DNA of 64,000 bases from Geoglobus ahangari (lineage in GTDB: Archaea > Halobacteriota > Archaeoglobi > Archaeoglobales > Archaeoglobaceae), in assembly GCF_001006045.1 (NCBI RefSeq), contig NZ_CP011267.1, positions 1,612,001 through 1,676,000 of the forward strand, written 5' to 3'. Positions 44,114-55,516 of this stretch are shown here, piece by piece. Every line of letters starts with the position of its first letter. The stretch's first letter is position 1. The notes below the pieces were generated by a model. The model made no database searches. It was not told where the DNA came from and was given only the letters and a program-made list of their open reading frames with translations. A program made the translations under genes and the position numbers.

Positions 44114-44896
44114 ATGGACGTTTACGGCTTCATAAAGGAGTACTTCATAGACTCGATCGTCTACAAGGAGGGGTACAACCCTGTCAACACGATGACATTC
44201 GCGGCGATACTTATCGTCGCCATATATCTCCTCTACAGGTACCTCAGCCCGAGGGTCAGGTTCGACCTCAGGTTCGCCCTCTACACTTTTCCGTACATCC
44301 TTCTCGGTTCATCCACAAGGATTGTTGAGGACGCGGGCTTCGTCCAGCCCCCCTACTCATACCTCCTCATGACACCCTTCATATACATCCTGACTTTCAT
44401 CATCACGTTCGCGGCCCTAATAATCTCCCTCAGAACGGACTACAGGCGCTACCCTTACCCGGGAATCGTCCTCTCCCTCATCGTCCTCGCATTCCTCTTC
44501 ACCCACCTCGAGGTGGAGAACTGGTGGGTGATTCCAACTGCCCTCACAATAGCCGCAACCATCACGGCAGCCTACCACCTGATTTCCACCAAGATTGAAG
44601 CAGATAGCTTCAGCAAGGCCGTAGTGTTTGCCCAGCTCATGGACGGATCGACGAGCTTCCTTGGAATCCAGTTCCTCGGGTACTGGGAGCTCCACGTCGT
44701 TCCGAGGTACTTCATATCCCTCTTCGGCCCGTGGATAATGGTGCCCCTGAAGCTTGCTGTCATCATCCCGATCCTCTACATTCTGGACAGGGAAGAGGAG
44801 GAAGAGAGCCTCGCGGGCTTCATAAAGTTCGTCCTTTTCACCCTCGGATTCGCTCCGGGAATTAGGAACGGTCTCAGGATGACCTTCGGGGTGTGA
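44114..44896 (+). CDS. DUF63 membrane protein
   Basis: A 260-residue protein with about seven membrane helices. Family marks are GYNPVNTMTFAAIL near 20, GSSTRIVEDAGF near 66 and VVFAQLMDGSTSFLGIQ near 178. DUF63 proteins are found in many euryarchaea and their function is not known. The SpoIIM-like gene follows it closely, so the two may share a role in the membrane. Confidence 0.85.
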   Translation: MDVYGFIKEYFIDSIVYKEGYNPVNTMTFAAILIVAIYLLYRYLSPRVRFDLRFALYTFPYILLGSSTRIVEDAGFVQPPYSYLLMTPFIYILTFIITFAALIISLRTDYRRYPYPGIVLSLIVLAFLFTHLEVENWWVIPTALTIAATITAAYHLISTKIEADSFSKAVVFAQLMDGSTSFLGIQFLGYWELHVVPRYFISLFGPWIMVPLKLAVIIPILYILDREEEEESLAGFIKFVLFTLGFAPGIRNGLRMTFGV

Positions 44897-44898
44897 GC

Positions 44899-45441
44899 AT
44901 GAGGAGTCTGGCCATCGTAACCCTCCTCTTTGTCATTTCCCTGCTTGCTGGATACGCGTATACCATGCTTGACGCAAAGGGTTCAGAGGAGGTCGTGAAC
45001 AGCACATTCTCGAGCTTCGACTTCGTCAGGAACCTCGAGCACTACGAGATCTTCCTGTTTATCTTCATGAACAACTCCCTGAAGTCGTTCATGGCAATGG
45101 TGCTCGGCATAGCTTTCGGAATCGTTCCGGTGCTCTTCGTCATCCTCAACGGAGTGATCATAGGTCTGGTCGTCGGCGTGATTGGTGTGGAGTTTGGAGT
45201 GCTCAAAACGGCGATGATGCTCGTACCCCACGGCATCCTCGAGATCCCGGCAGTCCTTCTGAGCTGCGCCTACGGGCTTGAAATCGGGTATCAGGCCTTG
45301 AGAAGGTTCAGGGGAGAGGATGTTGACCTCAACAGCGTTCTCATGGCGTACATAAAGAGGTTCGTGATGCTTCCCCTTCCAATGCTGCTGATTGCCGCGC
45401 TGGTGGAGACCTACATAACCCCCCTTGTTGCGGGGCTGTGA
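44899..45441 (+). CDS. SpoIIM-like membrane protein
   Basis: A 180-residue protein with about five membrane helices. The SpoIIM pattern is FIFMNNSLKSFMAMVLGIA near 55, followed by PHGILEIPAVLLSC near 110. GGTGTGAGC precedes ATG 44899, which I prefer to GTG 44893. Bacterial SpoIIM helps remodel membranes in sporulation. In archaea it is common but unassigned. It is probably cotranscribed with DUF63. Confidence 0.85.
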   Translation: MRSLAIVTLLFVISLLAGYAYTMLDAKGSEEVVNSTFSSFDFVRNLEHYEIFLFIFMNNSLKSFMAMVLGIAFGIVPVLFVILNGVIIGLVVGVIGVEFGVLKTAMMLVPHGILEIPAVLLSCAYGLEIGYQALRRFRGEDVDLNSVLMAYIKRFVMLPLPMLLIAALVETYITPLVAGL

Positions 45442-45467
45442 AAAAAGAGTTTAAAAATAAAAAAGGG

Positions 45468-45998
45468 TTACTCGATGTTTATCCTCTTCTTGCTCTCCTT
45501 CTTCGGGTGCTTCTTCTTCAGCACGACCTCGAGCACGCCATTGTTGTATCTGGCCTTCGCTGAGTCCGGATCGACCTCGTCGGGCAGGTCAACGACCTCG
45601 TAGTACTTCCTGTTCTCTCCCTCGGCCTTTATCTCCAGCTTGGTCTCGCTCGCGCTTAGCTCAATGTCCTCTTTGTTGACACCTGGCATCTCCGCTATGA
45701 CCTGAATCTCCTCGTCGGTCTCGATGACGTCAACGAGCGGCTTCCTCTGGTCGATGTCCTCCTTTATGGTCGGCTTCGTACCGAACTCCCTGATCTCCGG
45801 CTTGCCGTCAGGGCCGATCCTTATGCTGAAGCCCCTGACTATCGGCCTACCCTCTGAGAGCTCGGCAGTCCTTATGAGCTCGTCGAACTCCCTCATCATT
45901 CTCCTGAACAGCTCGTCAAACTCCTCGAACGGGAACCTGAAGAACTCGTCAAACCAGTCCTCTTCATCCCAGTCTCTCTTCTTCCTCCTCCATGGCAT
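45468..45998 (-). CDS. small heat-shock protein Hsp20 (second copy, in the heat-shock operon)
   Basis: A 176-residue chaperone with a long acidic/basic N-terminus (WRRKKRDWDEEDWFDEFFRF). The crystallin domain is at about 85-165 (EMPGVNKEDIELSASETKLE) and the tail is Lys-rich. It is larger and more charged than the copy at 15,862. GGAGGTGATG precedes ATG. It is the third gene of the HSR1-cdc48-hsp20 operon, the same order as Archaeoglobus AF1298-AF1297-AF1296. Confidence 0.94.
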   Translation of the reverse strand: MPWRRKKRDWDEEDWFDEFFRFPFEEFDELFRRMMREFDELIRTAELSEGRPIVRGFSIRIGPDGKPEIREFGTKPTIKEDIDQRKPLVDVIETDEEIQVIAEMPGVNKEDIELSASETKLEIKAEGENRKYYEVVDLPDEVDPDSAKARYNNGVLEVVLKKKHPKKESKKRINIE

Positions 45999-46036
45999 GA
46001 CACATCACCTCCCAAACTTTTTTCGAGATTAAAAAA

Positions 46037-49084
<3,048 letters not shown>

Positions 49085-49094
<10 letters not shown>

Positions 49095-49105
49095 CTGGTT
49101 AGTAA
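49085..49105 (-). promoter_or_regulatory. HSR1 operator over the start codon of its own gene
   Basis: TTACTAAC-ATCTG-GTTAGTAA is a perfect eight-base inverted repeat with a five-base spacer, centred on 49,095. The core CTAAC-N5-GTTAG is the published HSR1 site, and it covers the ATG at 49,092-49,094. The TATA-like AAATTTAAATAC lies around 49,118-49,130. Confidence 0.85.
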
Positions 49106-49199
49106 TTTTTAGCTAATAGTATTTAAATTTTTCGGTCAGGCTGAAGGTGCGGGAGAGTGTAGATTAAACTATTTATACGATTCCAACTAATCCAACATT

Positions 49200-49460
49200 A
49201 TGGAAAAGTTGGAAAGCATCGTGAAAGTTTCCGGAAAAGGACAGGTAGTAATACCCAAGGATGTGAGAGACGCGCTGGGCATAAAATCCGGTGAAAAGCT
49301 GGCAGTTATTGTGAGAAATGACGAAATAGTTCTGAGAAAGGTGGAACGACTAAATTTTTTGGAAATGAGTTCCAGAATCTCATCAGTGGCTGAAAAAGAG
49401 AATATTGACGTAGATAGACTTGTAACGGAGGCCGTTGAGTGGGCAAGAAAACAAAGGTAG
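49200..49460 (+). CDS. AbrB/MazE-type antitoxin
   Basis: An 86-residue swapped-hairpin DNA-binding protein, the antitoxin of the next gene. The SpoVT/AbrB fold shows SGKGQVVIPKDVRDALGI near 10 and AVIVRNDEIVLRK near 35. The C-terminal helix would bind the toxin. TATA-like CTATTTATACG about 26 bases before ATG predicts a leaderless start. It overlaps the PIN gene by 22 bases. Confidence 0.9.
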   Translation: MEKLESIVKVSGKGQVVIPKDVRDALGIKSGEKLAVIVRNDEIVLRKVERLNFLEMSSRISSVAEKENIDVDRLVTEAVEWARKQR

Positions 49461-49864
49461 TTCTGGACACAAACATCTGGGTCTCGATATTCTTCAACAA
49501 AACCTTGGGCAAGGAATTTGACGATCTGTTCAATAGTGGGGAAATAGAGGTTTTTGTTTCAGAAGAGATTTTAAGAGAAATAGCTCGAGTTCTCGAGTAC
49601 CCAAAAATAAAGACCGTACTGGAAAAAGCAGGAATAAGCTCAAAAGAAGTTCTAAGAGAAATCTCAGGATTGTCCAAGGTCGTGAATCCAAAGAGAAAAC
49701 TGAAAATCATACGGGAAGATCCCGAAGATAACAAGTTCTTGGAGTGTGCACTCGAATGCGGGGCAGAGTACATAGTGAGTGGGGACAAACACCTGCTGAG
49801 AGCCGGAGAATTTGAAGGAATTAAAATAATCCCCGCGAGAGAGTTCATAGAAAGAATGAGGTAA
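49439..49864 (+). CDS. PIN-domain toxin (COG1569-type)
   Basis: A 141-residue PIN ribonuclease toxin. Acidic residues are in VVLDTNIWVS near 8, EEILREIARVLE near 42, EDPEDNKFLECALE near 92 and VSGDKHLL near 112. The GTG at 49439 starts inside the antitoxin gene, giving coupled translation. A second independent toxin-antitoxin pair follows. Confidence 0.88.
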   Translation: MGKKTKVVLDTNIWVSIFFNKTLGKEFDDLFNSGEIEVFVSEEILREIARVLEYPKIKTVLEKAGISSKEVLREISGLSKVVNPKRKLKIIREDPEDNKFLECALECGAEYIVSGDKHLLRAGEFEGIKIIPAREFIERMR

Positions 49865-50061
49865 GCGATACTTTCAAACAACAGATAACAGAGATTTTTC
49901 AGGCATTTCACATAATCGATATTATTTCTGCTGGAGTTTGTGTTAATGTGAACAGGTCTAAGCTTACCACATAAGTTTTGCCAGCGGGACTACATAAAAC
50001 CTCACAGTTGAGAGATAAAACCTTTAATAGTTCTCAGTATGATTGTAAATTGGGGAGTAAT

Positions 50062-50319
50062 ATGGGTGAAAAAGTGAGGGTCGAGTTTCCTTTTGATGTG
50101 GTAAAAACCATTGGAATCAAGAACTTTGACAGTGAGGTGAAGCTTCTTACAGCCATAGAACTTTACCGAGAAGAGAAAGTAAGCCTTGGAAAGGCTGCAG
50201 AGATAGCTGAGCTGAGCATTAGAGAATTTCTGTACGAATTGAGAAAAAGAGGTGTAGAGATAAATTATGATTTAAAGGAGTTCAGAAGGGACTTGAAGAC
50301 TATCGAGGGGTTGCAGTGA
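50062..50319 (+). CDS. UPF0175 antitoxin
   Basis: An 85-residue UPF0175 protein, usually the antitoxin of DUF3368 PIN toxins. It has VSLGKAAEIAELSIREFLYE near 42, a helix-turn-helix-like stretch that may bind DNA. ATG 50062 is used because GGGGAG precedes it and the upstream frame is mostly non-coding. CCTTTAATAG about 30-40 bases upstream is the likely TATA. It overlaps the toxin gene by four bases (GTGA). Confidence 0.87.
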   Translation: MGEKVRVEFPFDVVKTIGIKNFDSEVKLLTAIELYREEKVSLGKAAEIAELSIREFLYELRKRGVEINYDLKEFRRDLKTIEGLQ

Positions 50320-50768
50320 TAGTAGTCTCGAACACAAGCCCTCTGGTAGTTCTATCAAATATTGGGGAGTTAGACCTCCTGAAATTTCTGTTTGAAAGAA
50401 TTATAATACCAAGAGGTGTTGCTGAAGAATTCGGAGAAGTCACTCCAGAATGGATCGAGGTCAGGGATGTGCAGAACAGGATTGTTGTAGACTTGCTCAA
50501 AGAAAAGCTTCATACAGGCGAGGCTGAAGCTATAGCTCTGGCAGTCGAGCTTAAAGCAGACCTGATGATTATAGATGACAAATCCGCAAGAAATACAGCT
50601 TCTTCTCTCGGATTGAGGGTTATCGGAACTGTTGGGCTAATTCTTCTGGGAAAGAAAAGAGGATATTATGCTGAAATCAAACCCGTTGTCAACAATCTTC
50701 TGAAAAAGGGTTTCAGGCTGAGCAAGGAAGTCGTTGAGCAGATTTTGAAAGATGCGGGAGAGCTTTAA
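50316..50768 (+). CDS. DUF3368 PIN-domain toxin
   Basis: A 150-residue PIN nuclease. The start SNTSPLVVLSNIGELDLL carries the first Asn/Thr/Ser variant typical of DUF3368. GEAEAIALAVELKADLMIID near 68-90 holds the later acidic residues. GTG 50316 overlaps the antitoxin by four bases. The pairing with UPF0175 is the common one in archaea. The target RNA is unknown. Confidence 0.87.
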   Translation: MIVVSNTSPLVVLSNIGELDLLKFLFERIIIPRGVAEEFGEVTPEWIEVRDVQNRIVVDLLKEKLHTGEAEAIALAVELKADLMIIDDKSARNTASSLGLRVIGTVGLILLGKKRGYYAEIKPVVNNLLKKGFRLSKEVVEQILKDAGEL

Positions 50769-50854
50769 CCAGATTTGGGCAGGATATTAACGGTCTGTGT
50801 ATTTTTTCTTAAATTTTGTTACGTAATATTGACCACACCCAAGTCAGGAGAAAA

Positions 50855-50864
50855 GCTTAAAATA
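50855..50864 (+). promoter_or_regulatory. TATA box in front of the 21-residue peptide
   Basis: GCTTAAAATA is centred 26-27 bases before ATG 50887, which puts transcription start at that ATG. Confidence 0.55.
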
Positions 50865-50886
50865 AACCTGCGAGCTATGAGCGACC

Positions 50887-50952
50887 ATGACAAACATACC
50901 CGAGAAGTGCAAGGACTGCATGATATGCTACAGGAAGAAGAGGGATAAGTGA
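50887..50952 (+). CDS. 21-residue Cys-rich microprotein
   Basis: ATG 50887 to TGA 50952 encodes MTNIPEKCKDCMICYRKKRD followed by K. The three Cys form C-x2-C-x2-C, which could bind zinc or part of an iron-sulfur cluster, and the tail is basic. The promoter TATA box sits exactly where a leaderless start at this ATG needs it. TGAATG joins it to the following MBL-fold gene with no gap. It may be a leader peptide that tunes the next gene or a working miniprotein. No family is recognised. Confidence 0.6.
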   Translation: MTNIPEKCKDCMICYRKKRDK

Positions 50953-51840
50953 ATGAGCATTCTCGACATCGCCGAGAGCTTCGGGACGCTCATATTCAGG
51001 AGGAAGTACGGAAGGGGATTCCGTCCCCACTTCTCGATCAGAGTTAACGGTGTTGACTTTCACATCGACTCTTCTCCTGGGAAAGGCTACAACATAATCA
51101 CCCACGCCCACTCGGATCACTTCGGCCAGAGGAACATGAAAAACCACAAAGCCATAGCATCGACCGAGACTGCCAAGATTCTGGAGGCCGTGAGCGGGGA
51201 GAGGTTCAGGGGCAGCGTGCACGAGGTGGGGGAGAGGCTGAAGCTGGGAGGGGTGTCTGTAGCAACGTATCCAACCCACCACATGCACGGCTCCACCGCC
51301 TACCACTTCAGGGACAGCGGCATCCTGATCACGGGGGATGTTAAGGACTTCTCTGACCTTCCGGAGTGTGAGTTCCTAATCGCAGAGGCGACCTACGGGC
51401 ACCCGAACTACGTCTTCGATGACGAGATAGACAGGGTCATAGAGGTTGCGGAGAACGGATACGAGCTCGGGGTGTATCCAATAGGGAAGGCCCAGAGGAT
51501 AGCCACTCTTCTCTCCCAGCACGAGATAGGCTTCAGAACTGTGGATAAGATTGAGAGAATCTGCAGGGCGCTCGGGATTGATTATCAGGATGGTGACGCC
51601 ATGCTTTTGCCTCCGAAGAGCGTCACCAACGGCTACGTGCTCTCAGCCCAGAACTTCTACAGGAACAGGATCACGGTAAGCGACCACGTGGACTACAGGG
51701 GGATAATCGGTCTGGTGGAGCACTGCAATCCCGACTACGTCCTCTTCTACCACGGCAACCCGACAAAGAGGCTTGTGAGCGAGATAGAGAGGAGTGGAAG
51801 AAAGGTTTTAACCCTCTCCGACATTGACGTTTGGCTTTAA
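50953..51840 (+). CDS. metallo-beta-lactamase-fold nuclease-like protein
   Basis: A 295-residue MBL-fold protein. The metal motif ITHAHSDHFGQR near 51, TYPTHHMHGSTAY near 108 and LITGDVKDFSD near 125 are intact, and LFYHGNP near 265 supplies another His. It resembles exonuclease or RNA-processing members of COG1236, which lack or carry a beta-CASP cap. RNA or DNA ends are the likely substrate. It starts one base after the 21-residue peptide. The end overlaps the convergent transporter by 33 bases. Confidence 0.85.
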   Translation: MSILDIAESFGTLIFRRKYGRGFRPHFSIRVNGVDFHIDSSPGKGYNIITHAHSDHFGQRNMKNHKAIASTETAKILEAVSGERFRGSVHEVGERLKLGGVSVATYPTHHMHGSTAYHFRDSGILITGDVKDFSDLPECEFLIAEATYGHPNYVFDDEIDRVIEVAENGYELGVYPIGKAQRIATLLSQHEIGFRTVDKIERICRALGIDYQDGDAMLLPPKSVTNGYVLSAQNFYRNRITVSDHVDYRGIIGLVEHCNPDYVLFYHGNPTKRLVSEIERSGRKVLTLSDIDVWL

Positions 51841-52512
51841 CGCCCTGTAAACCATCACTCCTGCGTAGAGGAATGGTGTGTCGAGCAGGGCTATGAGCAG
51901 CTTCAGCAGGTACTGCCCGACTATTAGCTCCCAGACAGGTGCAATCCCGTAGAACGCCACGGTTATGAACACCGCCGTGTCTATCAGCTGTGACATCGCA
52001 GTGGAGGCGTTGTTCCTGATCCACAGGTGCTTTCCGGACGTCCTCTCCCTTATCAGGTGGAAGACGTAGACGTCGTTGGTCTGGCTGATGGCGAAGGCAA
52101 GTAAGGAGGCGAAGACGATTCTTGGTGTTAGCCCGAAGATCTGGTTGAAGGCTCTCTCGAACTCCTCTCCCACGAACGGTGCCGGAGTCCACTGTAGGAC
52201 TGCGTATATCGAGAGGAGGTAGACGATGTTGGCCGTAAGCCCTGTGATCACCGCCTTCTTGGCCGCCTCCTTTCCATAGACCTCGCTTATGAAGTCGGTG
52301 ATCAGGAAGGTTATCGCGTAGACTATCACTCCCGCCGGAGCAACAACCGATGCGACGGAGATGAGCTTCACTGCCACTATGTTCGCCACGACCGTAAGCA
52401 CCGCGTAGACTCCAATAATCACCTCAACTCCGAACCTTCTGGCCACTGCTATGGTGAGGGTCACTGCCGCGAGTGTCACCAGTGTCCACGCAACGAACTC
52501 CTGCAGAAGCAT
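51808..52512 (-). CDS. VUT family (YhhQ-like) queuosine precursor transporter
   Basis: A 234-residue protein with six or seven membrane helices. Marks of the VUT/YhhQ family are IVAVKLISVASVV near 47, FLITDFISEVYGKEAAKKAV near 70 and FAISQTNDVYVFHLIRERT near 135. Bacterial YhhQ imports queuosine precursors. An archaeal member might serve archaeosine synthesis through preQ0 uptake. This is inference from the family. It overlaps the MBL-fold gene by 33 bases. Confidence 0.87.
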   Translation of the reverse strand: MLLQEFVAWTLVTLAAVTLTIAVARRFGVEVIIGVYAVLTVVANIVAVKLISVASVVAPAGVIVYAITFLITDFISEVYGKEAAKKAVITGLTANIVYLLSIYAVLQWTPAPFVGEEFERAFNQIFGLTPRIVFASLLAFAISQTNDVYVFHLIRERTSGKHLWIRNNASTAMSQLIDTAVFITVAFYGIAPVWELIVGQYLLKLLIALLDTPFLYAGVMVYRALKPNVNVGEG

Positions 52513-52548
52513 AGGTTGTCGATGGTTTCGGGCTGTTTAAAAAGCTGT

Positions 52549-53607
52549 CTAAGGAATGATCTCGGTTGTATTCAGGAATCGGGGATACCTGAGCTGGTCA
52601 AGGTCTATCACACCCGTCTCAGCAAGGGAAATTGCCCTTTCCTTGACCCTCTCCATCTCCCATATCAGGTGCCTCGTCGCGTCGCACAGCATTCTGAACC
52701 CTCTCTCCCCCCACAGCCGCTCCCTGTTTGAGAACAGACACCTACCACCGCAGATGTGAAAGTGCTCGCAGCTCGGGCAGGGTTCAACCACTTCAACCCT
52801 CCTGACGATCCCGTCCTCCAAGTTACCGGCAGTATTCCAAGGAAGATCCGCGACTACAGGGCATGCGACGATTCTCCCATCGGTGGTTATCGCGAAGCTC
52901 TCGCTCCCGCTGCCGCAAGGGGGTGACGGGTTTTTGTCAAAAATCATCGCGCTCAGCACTCCGAGGAATGGGACTATCCCGAGCACTCTGCCGTGAGCCA
53001 TCTCCTCCTCGAACAGCCTTGCGAGCTTCGTGATTCCTGTCTTGTAGTCCTCAATCCACCCTTCAAAGTCCCGCCATATTCCCTCCGCACTCCACACGGC
53101 GTCAATCTGCCAGTGGACATGGGTGAAGAGATCCAGCTCGAGCAGGTGCAGAACGTCTGCAAAGATTTCGGTCCTCTGCGATGCCGTCATCCTCGCGATC
53201 AGCTCTCCGTCGAAGAACTCCCTCACCCACCTGACGTTCTCGAGCACCCTCTCGTAGATCCTCCCTCTGTAGTGCTCCGTGACCTCTTTCCTCCCATCTA
53301 TGGACACAAGCACCGTGGAAAATCTTTTAACGTACTCCTCACCGAGCCTCCGGAGCAGGAGACCGTTCGTCTGGATTATGAAGTGCTTTGCATTAACCTC
53401 GTCCATGATCCTCCTTACCAGCTCAGCCTTGAGAAGCGGTTCTCCACCGTAGAATGCGACGCTCACATCTTTCCACGAATTGAGAAAGTCGATGAGCTGG
53501 GAGATGTCGTAGGTTATCTCGGCAGGCATAACGCTCTCGTCTATGCTCCCACCGCAGTACCTGCAGCTCAGGTTGCACCTCCCGGTGAGCATCAGGATGA
53601 AGAGCAT
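52549..53607 (-). CDS. SPASM-type radical SAM protein, possible peptide modifier
   Basis: A 352-residue radical SAM protein. The cluster motif is CNLSCRYCGG near residue 11, and YGGEPLL near 54 and QTNGLLL near 79 follow. The C-terminal SPASM-like region (CGSGSESFAI near 232, CPSCEHFHICGGRC near 280) binds auxiliary [4Fe-4S] clusters. I read it as close to the AF1577 type, annotated as peptide-modifying. It is preceded by the phosphoesterase gene (five bases) and the 28-residue peptide gene, which makes a modified-peptide locus possible. Confidence 0.84.
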   Translation of the reverse strand: MLFILMLTGRCNLSCRYCGGSIDESVMPAEITYDISQLIDFLNSWKDVSVAFYGGEPLLKAELVRRIMDEVNAKHFIIQTNGLLLRRLGEEYVKRFSTVLVSIDGRKEVTEHYRGRIYERVLENVRWVREFFDGELIARMTASQRTEIFADVLHLLELDLFTHVHWQIDAVWSAEGIWRDFEGWIEDYKTGITKLARLFEEEMAHGRVLGIVPFLGVLSAMIFDKNPSPPCGSGSESFAITTDGRIVACPVVADLPWNTAGNLEDGIVRRVEVVEPCPSCEHFHICGGRCLFSNRERLWGERGFRMLCDATRHLIWEMERVKERAISLAETGVIDLDQLRYPRFLNTTEIIP

Positions 53608-53611
53608 CCGG

Positions 53612-54307
53612 CTAAAGCAGGTCGCTCAGGACTTTTAAGTTTCCCATGTAGTAGACGTCATCCTCAATTGCGTACACATCAATCTCCTCGCTCCTGAACC
53701 CCCTCAGAATGGGGGACAGAAACTCGCCCTCCAGAACGTTGCTTCCGGGGAAGAAGGTGGAGAACGCGGGGAGGACCCACACCTCCCTATCATTGTTTCT
53801 GGCGTGAAGAAAGCACCTGAAGGAATACACCGCTCCGCTGTGTCTGACCTTGATCGACGGGTGCTCGTGACCCATGATTATCCTGTCGCCCTTCCAGTCC
53901 CTGTGGCCGTGGACGACAGCGTAGCCCTCAACCTCCACAGCATCCGCGAATTCAACGCTGTAGTCGGCAAGTATCGCGGCGAGGTAGTTGTCGTGGTTTC
54001 CCCTAACCACCCTGAGCTTAACCACGTCTTTCAGCGATTCGACGTACCTTCTGACATCCCTCCACTCTCCCGGGACGTTCCTGCTGAACTCGTGCTTCAG
54101 GTCTCCGGCAATCACGAGCTCCTGGAGGCTGAACTCTTCAACTAACGCCACACTCCTCTCCACAAGCTCGTCCAGCTGCATTGACGGTATTGCCACGCCC
54201 CTCTCCTCGAGCGTGCCCTCTATTCCGAGATGGAGATCGGCGATGACTCCTGTGGAGCCTATAATCAACGCTCCCTCTCTGGTCAATCTGATCTTCTTCT
54301 TACCCAC
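53612..54307 (-). CDS. metallophosphoesterase (COG1407 type)
   Basis: A 231-residue calcineurin-like phosphoesterase with two-metal ligands in GVIADLHLGIE near 22, IAGDLKHEFS near 66, RGNHDNYLA near 98, VHGHRDW near 130 and MGHEHPS near 140. COG1407 proteins often sit beside Lhr-type helicases, which this gene does not. GTG 54307 is predicted leaderless from a T-rich TATA-like element at about 54,331-54,341, which may also end the preceding small gene. The substrate is unknown. Confidence 0.87.
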   Translation of the reverse strand: MGKKKIRLTREGALIIGSTGVIADLHLGIEGTLEERGVAIPSMQLDELVERSVALVEEFSLQELVIAGDLKHEFSRNVPGEWRDVRRYVESLKDVVKLRVVRGNHDNYLAAILADYSVEFADAVEVEGYAVVHGHRDWKGDRIIMGHEHPSIKVRHSGAVYSFRCFLHARNNDREVWVLPAFSTFFPGSNVLEGEFLSPILRGFRSEEIDVYAIEDDVYYMGNLKVLSDLL

Positions 54308-54348
54308 CGGAGAGAGTATGCCTGCAGGGATTAAAAAAATGAGTGGGT

Positions 54349-54435
54349 TCAGAAGTCCCCATAAAGCAGGGCCCTGTAGAGCTCCTCGTCCTCAAAGCTC
54401 TTCGCCCTCTCGACCACACCTGCTATGTAGTTCAT
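54349..54435 (-). CDS. 28-residue peptide upstream of the phosphoesterase and radical SAM genes
   Basis: ATG 54435 to TGA 54349 encodes MNYIAGVVERAKSFEDEELY followed by RALLYGDF. TATA-like CATATATACC (54,456-54,465) is 26 bases before the ATG, which fits a leaderless start. GTG 54450 would lengthen it by five residues. The peptide is acidic with Tyr near each end. A T run follows the stop. It precedes a peptide-modifying-type radical SAM protein by two genes, so a precursor peptide is conceivable. No family is known. Confidence 0.55.
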   Translation of the reverse strand: MNYIAGVVERAKSFEDEELYRALLYGDF

Positions 54436-54455
54436 GCTCTCATCTCGCACCAGCC

Positions 54456-54465
54456 CATATATACC
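54456..54465 (-). promoter_or_regulatory. TATA box in front of the 28-residue peptide
   Basis: On the minus strand GGTATATATG lies 26 bases before ATG 54435. It is the clearest reason to think the small gene is real. Confidence 0.5.
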
Positions 54466-54633
54466 GTTTGGCCGTGCCCTGAATGTAATACGATTTAGCT
54501 ACATGAAAAGTTAAATTATCTGTCTGAATATCTGAGAGTCAAAAACTCTGTTGAGCGAAGCTGCGTTAATTTCCGGAGAAAAGGAAAAAGGTTATATTCG
54601 GTTACCTTGTCCACTGCGTTGAGGTGATGAAAA

Positions 54634-54804
54634 ATGCCAGCTGTGGTTGATGCTGAACTCTGCACCGCCTGTGGGACGTGCGTTGATGAGTGCCCTGTGG
54701 GGGCAATTGAGCTGAACGATGTAGCGGAGGTAAACGCTGACCTCTGCACCGAGTGCGGAAGCTGTGTTGATGCATGCCCCAACGGGGCAATAAGCCTCCA
54801 GTAA
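54634..54804 (+). CDS. 2[4Fe-4S] ferredoxin
   Basis: A 56-residue electron carrier. Two cluster motifs, CTACGTCVDECP and CTECGSCVDACP, each carry C-x2-C-x2-C-x3-CP. GAGGTGATG lies a few bases before the ATG, and TATA-like GTTATATTC lies near 54,590. Its redox partners are unknown. Confidence 0.93.
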   Translation: MPAVVDAELCTACGTCVDECPVGAIELNDVAEVNADLCTECGSCVDACPNGAISLQ

Positions 54805-54880
54805 TTCGTTCCACCAGTTTTTATTATTTTTTGGCATAAAGCTTTTAATTTATTCGTTCGTTTAAAAAAACGTGATTGAT

Positions 54881-55516
54881 ATGGGGCTGATAACCAGTTT
54901 GAAGACGAGGTTCAGGAGCATATTCAGGTGGTTCTTCAAAAAAGACAAGATGAGGATAGGGATTTACGGCCCGCCGAATGCGGGGAAGACGACCCTTGCC
55001 AACAGGATCCTCAGGGACTGGACTGGAGACGTGATGGGCTCCGAGAGCGAGGTGCCCCACGAGACGAGGAGGGCCAAGCTCAGGGAGGGTGTGAAGATAG
55101 AGGTTGACGGAAAAACCCTCACCATAGACATCGTGGACACCCCGGGAATAGCAACGAAGATAGACTTCCACGACTTTCTGAAGTTCGGTATGAGCGAGGA
55201 GGAGGCGAAGAGGAGGGCCAAGGAGGCAACTGAAGGCGTTATAGAGGCGATAAAGTGGCTCGACGACCTTGACGGTGTGCTTCTCGTGATGGACTCGACA
55301 GAGGACCCCTACACCCAAGTTAACGTCACGATCGTGGGCAACATAGAGGCGAGAGGACTGCCTTTGCTGATAGTGGCCAACAAGATTGACCTGCCAACCG
55401 CATCTCCCGCAAGGATCAAGGCCGCGTTCCCCCAGCACACGGTCGTGCCCATATCCGCTCTCAAGGGTCTGAACATAGACACGCTGTACAGGACGATGGC
55501 CGAGAAGTTCGGGTGA
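54881..55516 (+). CDS. Era-like small GTPase
   Basis: A 211-residue GTPase. It has a basic N-terminal tail (about 1-30) that could bind RNA or membrane, then G1 [13 protein letters not shown] near 34, G2 in the [10 protein letters not shown] region, G3 DTPGI near 86 and G4 NKID near 168. Such archaeal Era-like proteins are usually found with DUF2073 and a Zn-ribbon gene, as here. ATG 54881 is preferred to GTG 54872. The function may be ribosome assembly but is not shown. Confidence 0.88.
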   Translation: MGLITSLKTRFRSIFRWFFKKDKMRIGIYGPPNAGKTTLANRILRDWTGDVMGSESEVPHETRRAKLREGVKIEVDGKTLTIDIVDTPGIATKIDFHDFLKFGMSEEEAKRRAKEATEGVIEAIKWLDDLDGVLLVMDSTEDPYTQVNVTIVGNIEARGLPLLIVANKIDLPTASPARIKAAFPQHTVVPISALKGLNIDTLYRTMAEKFG

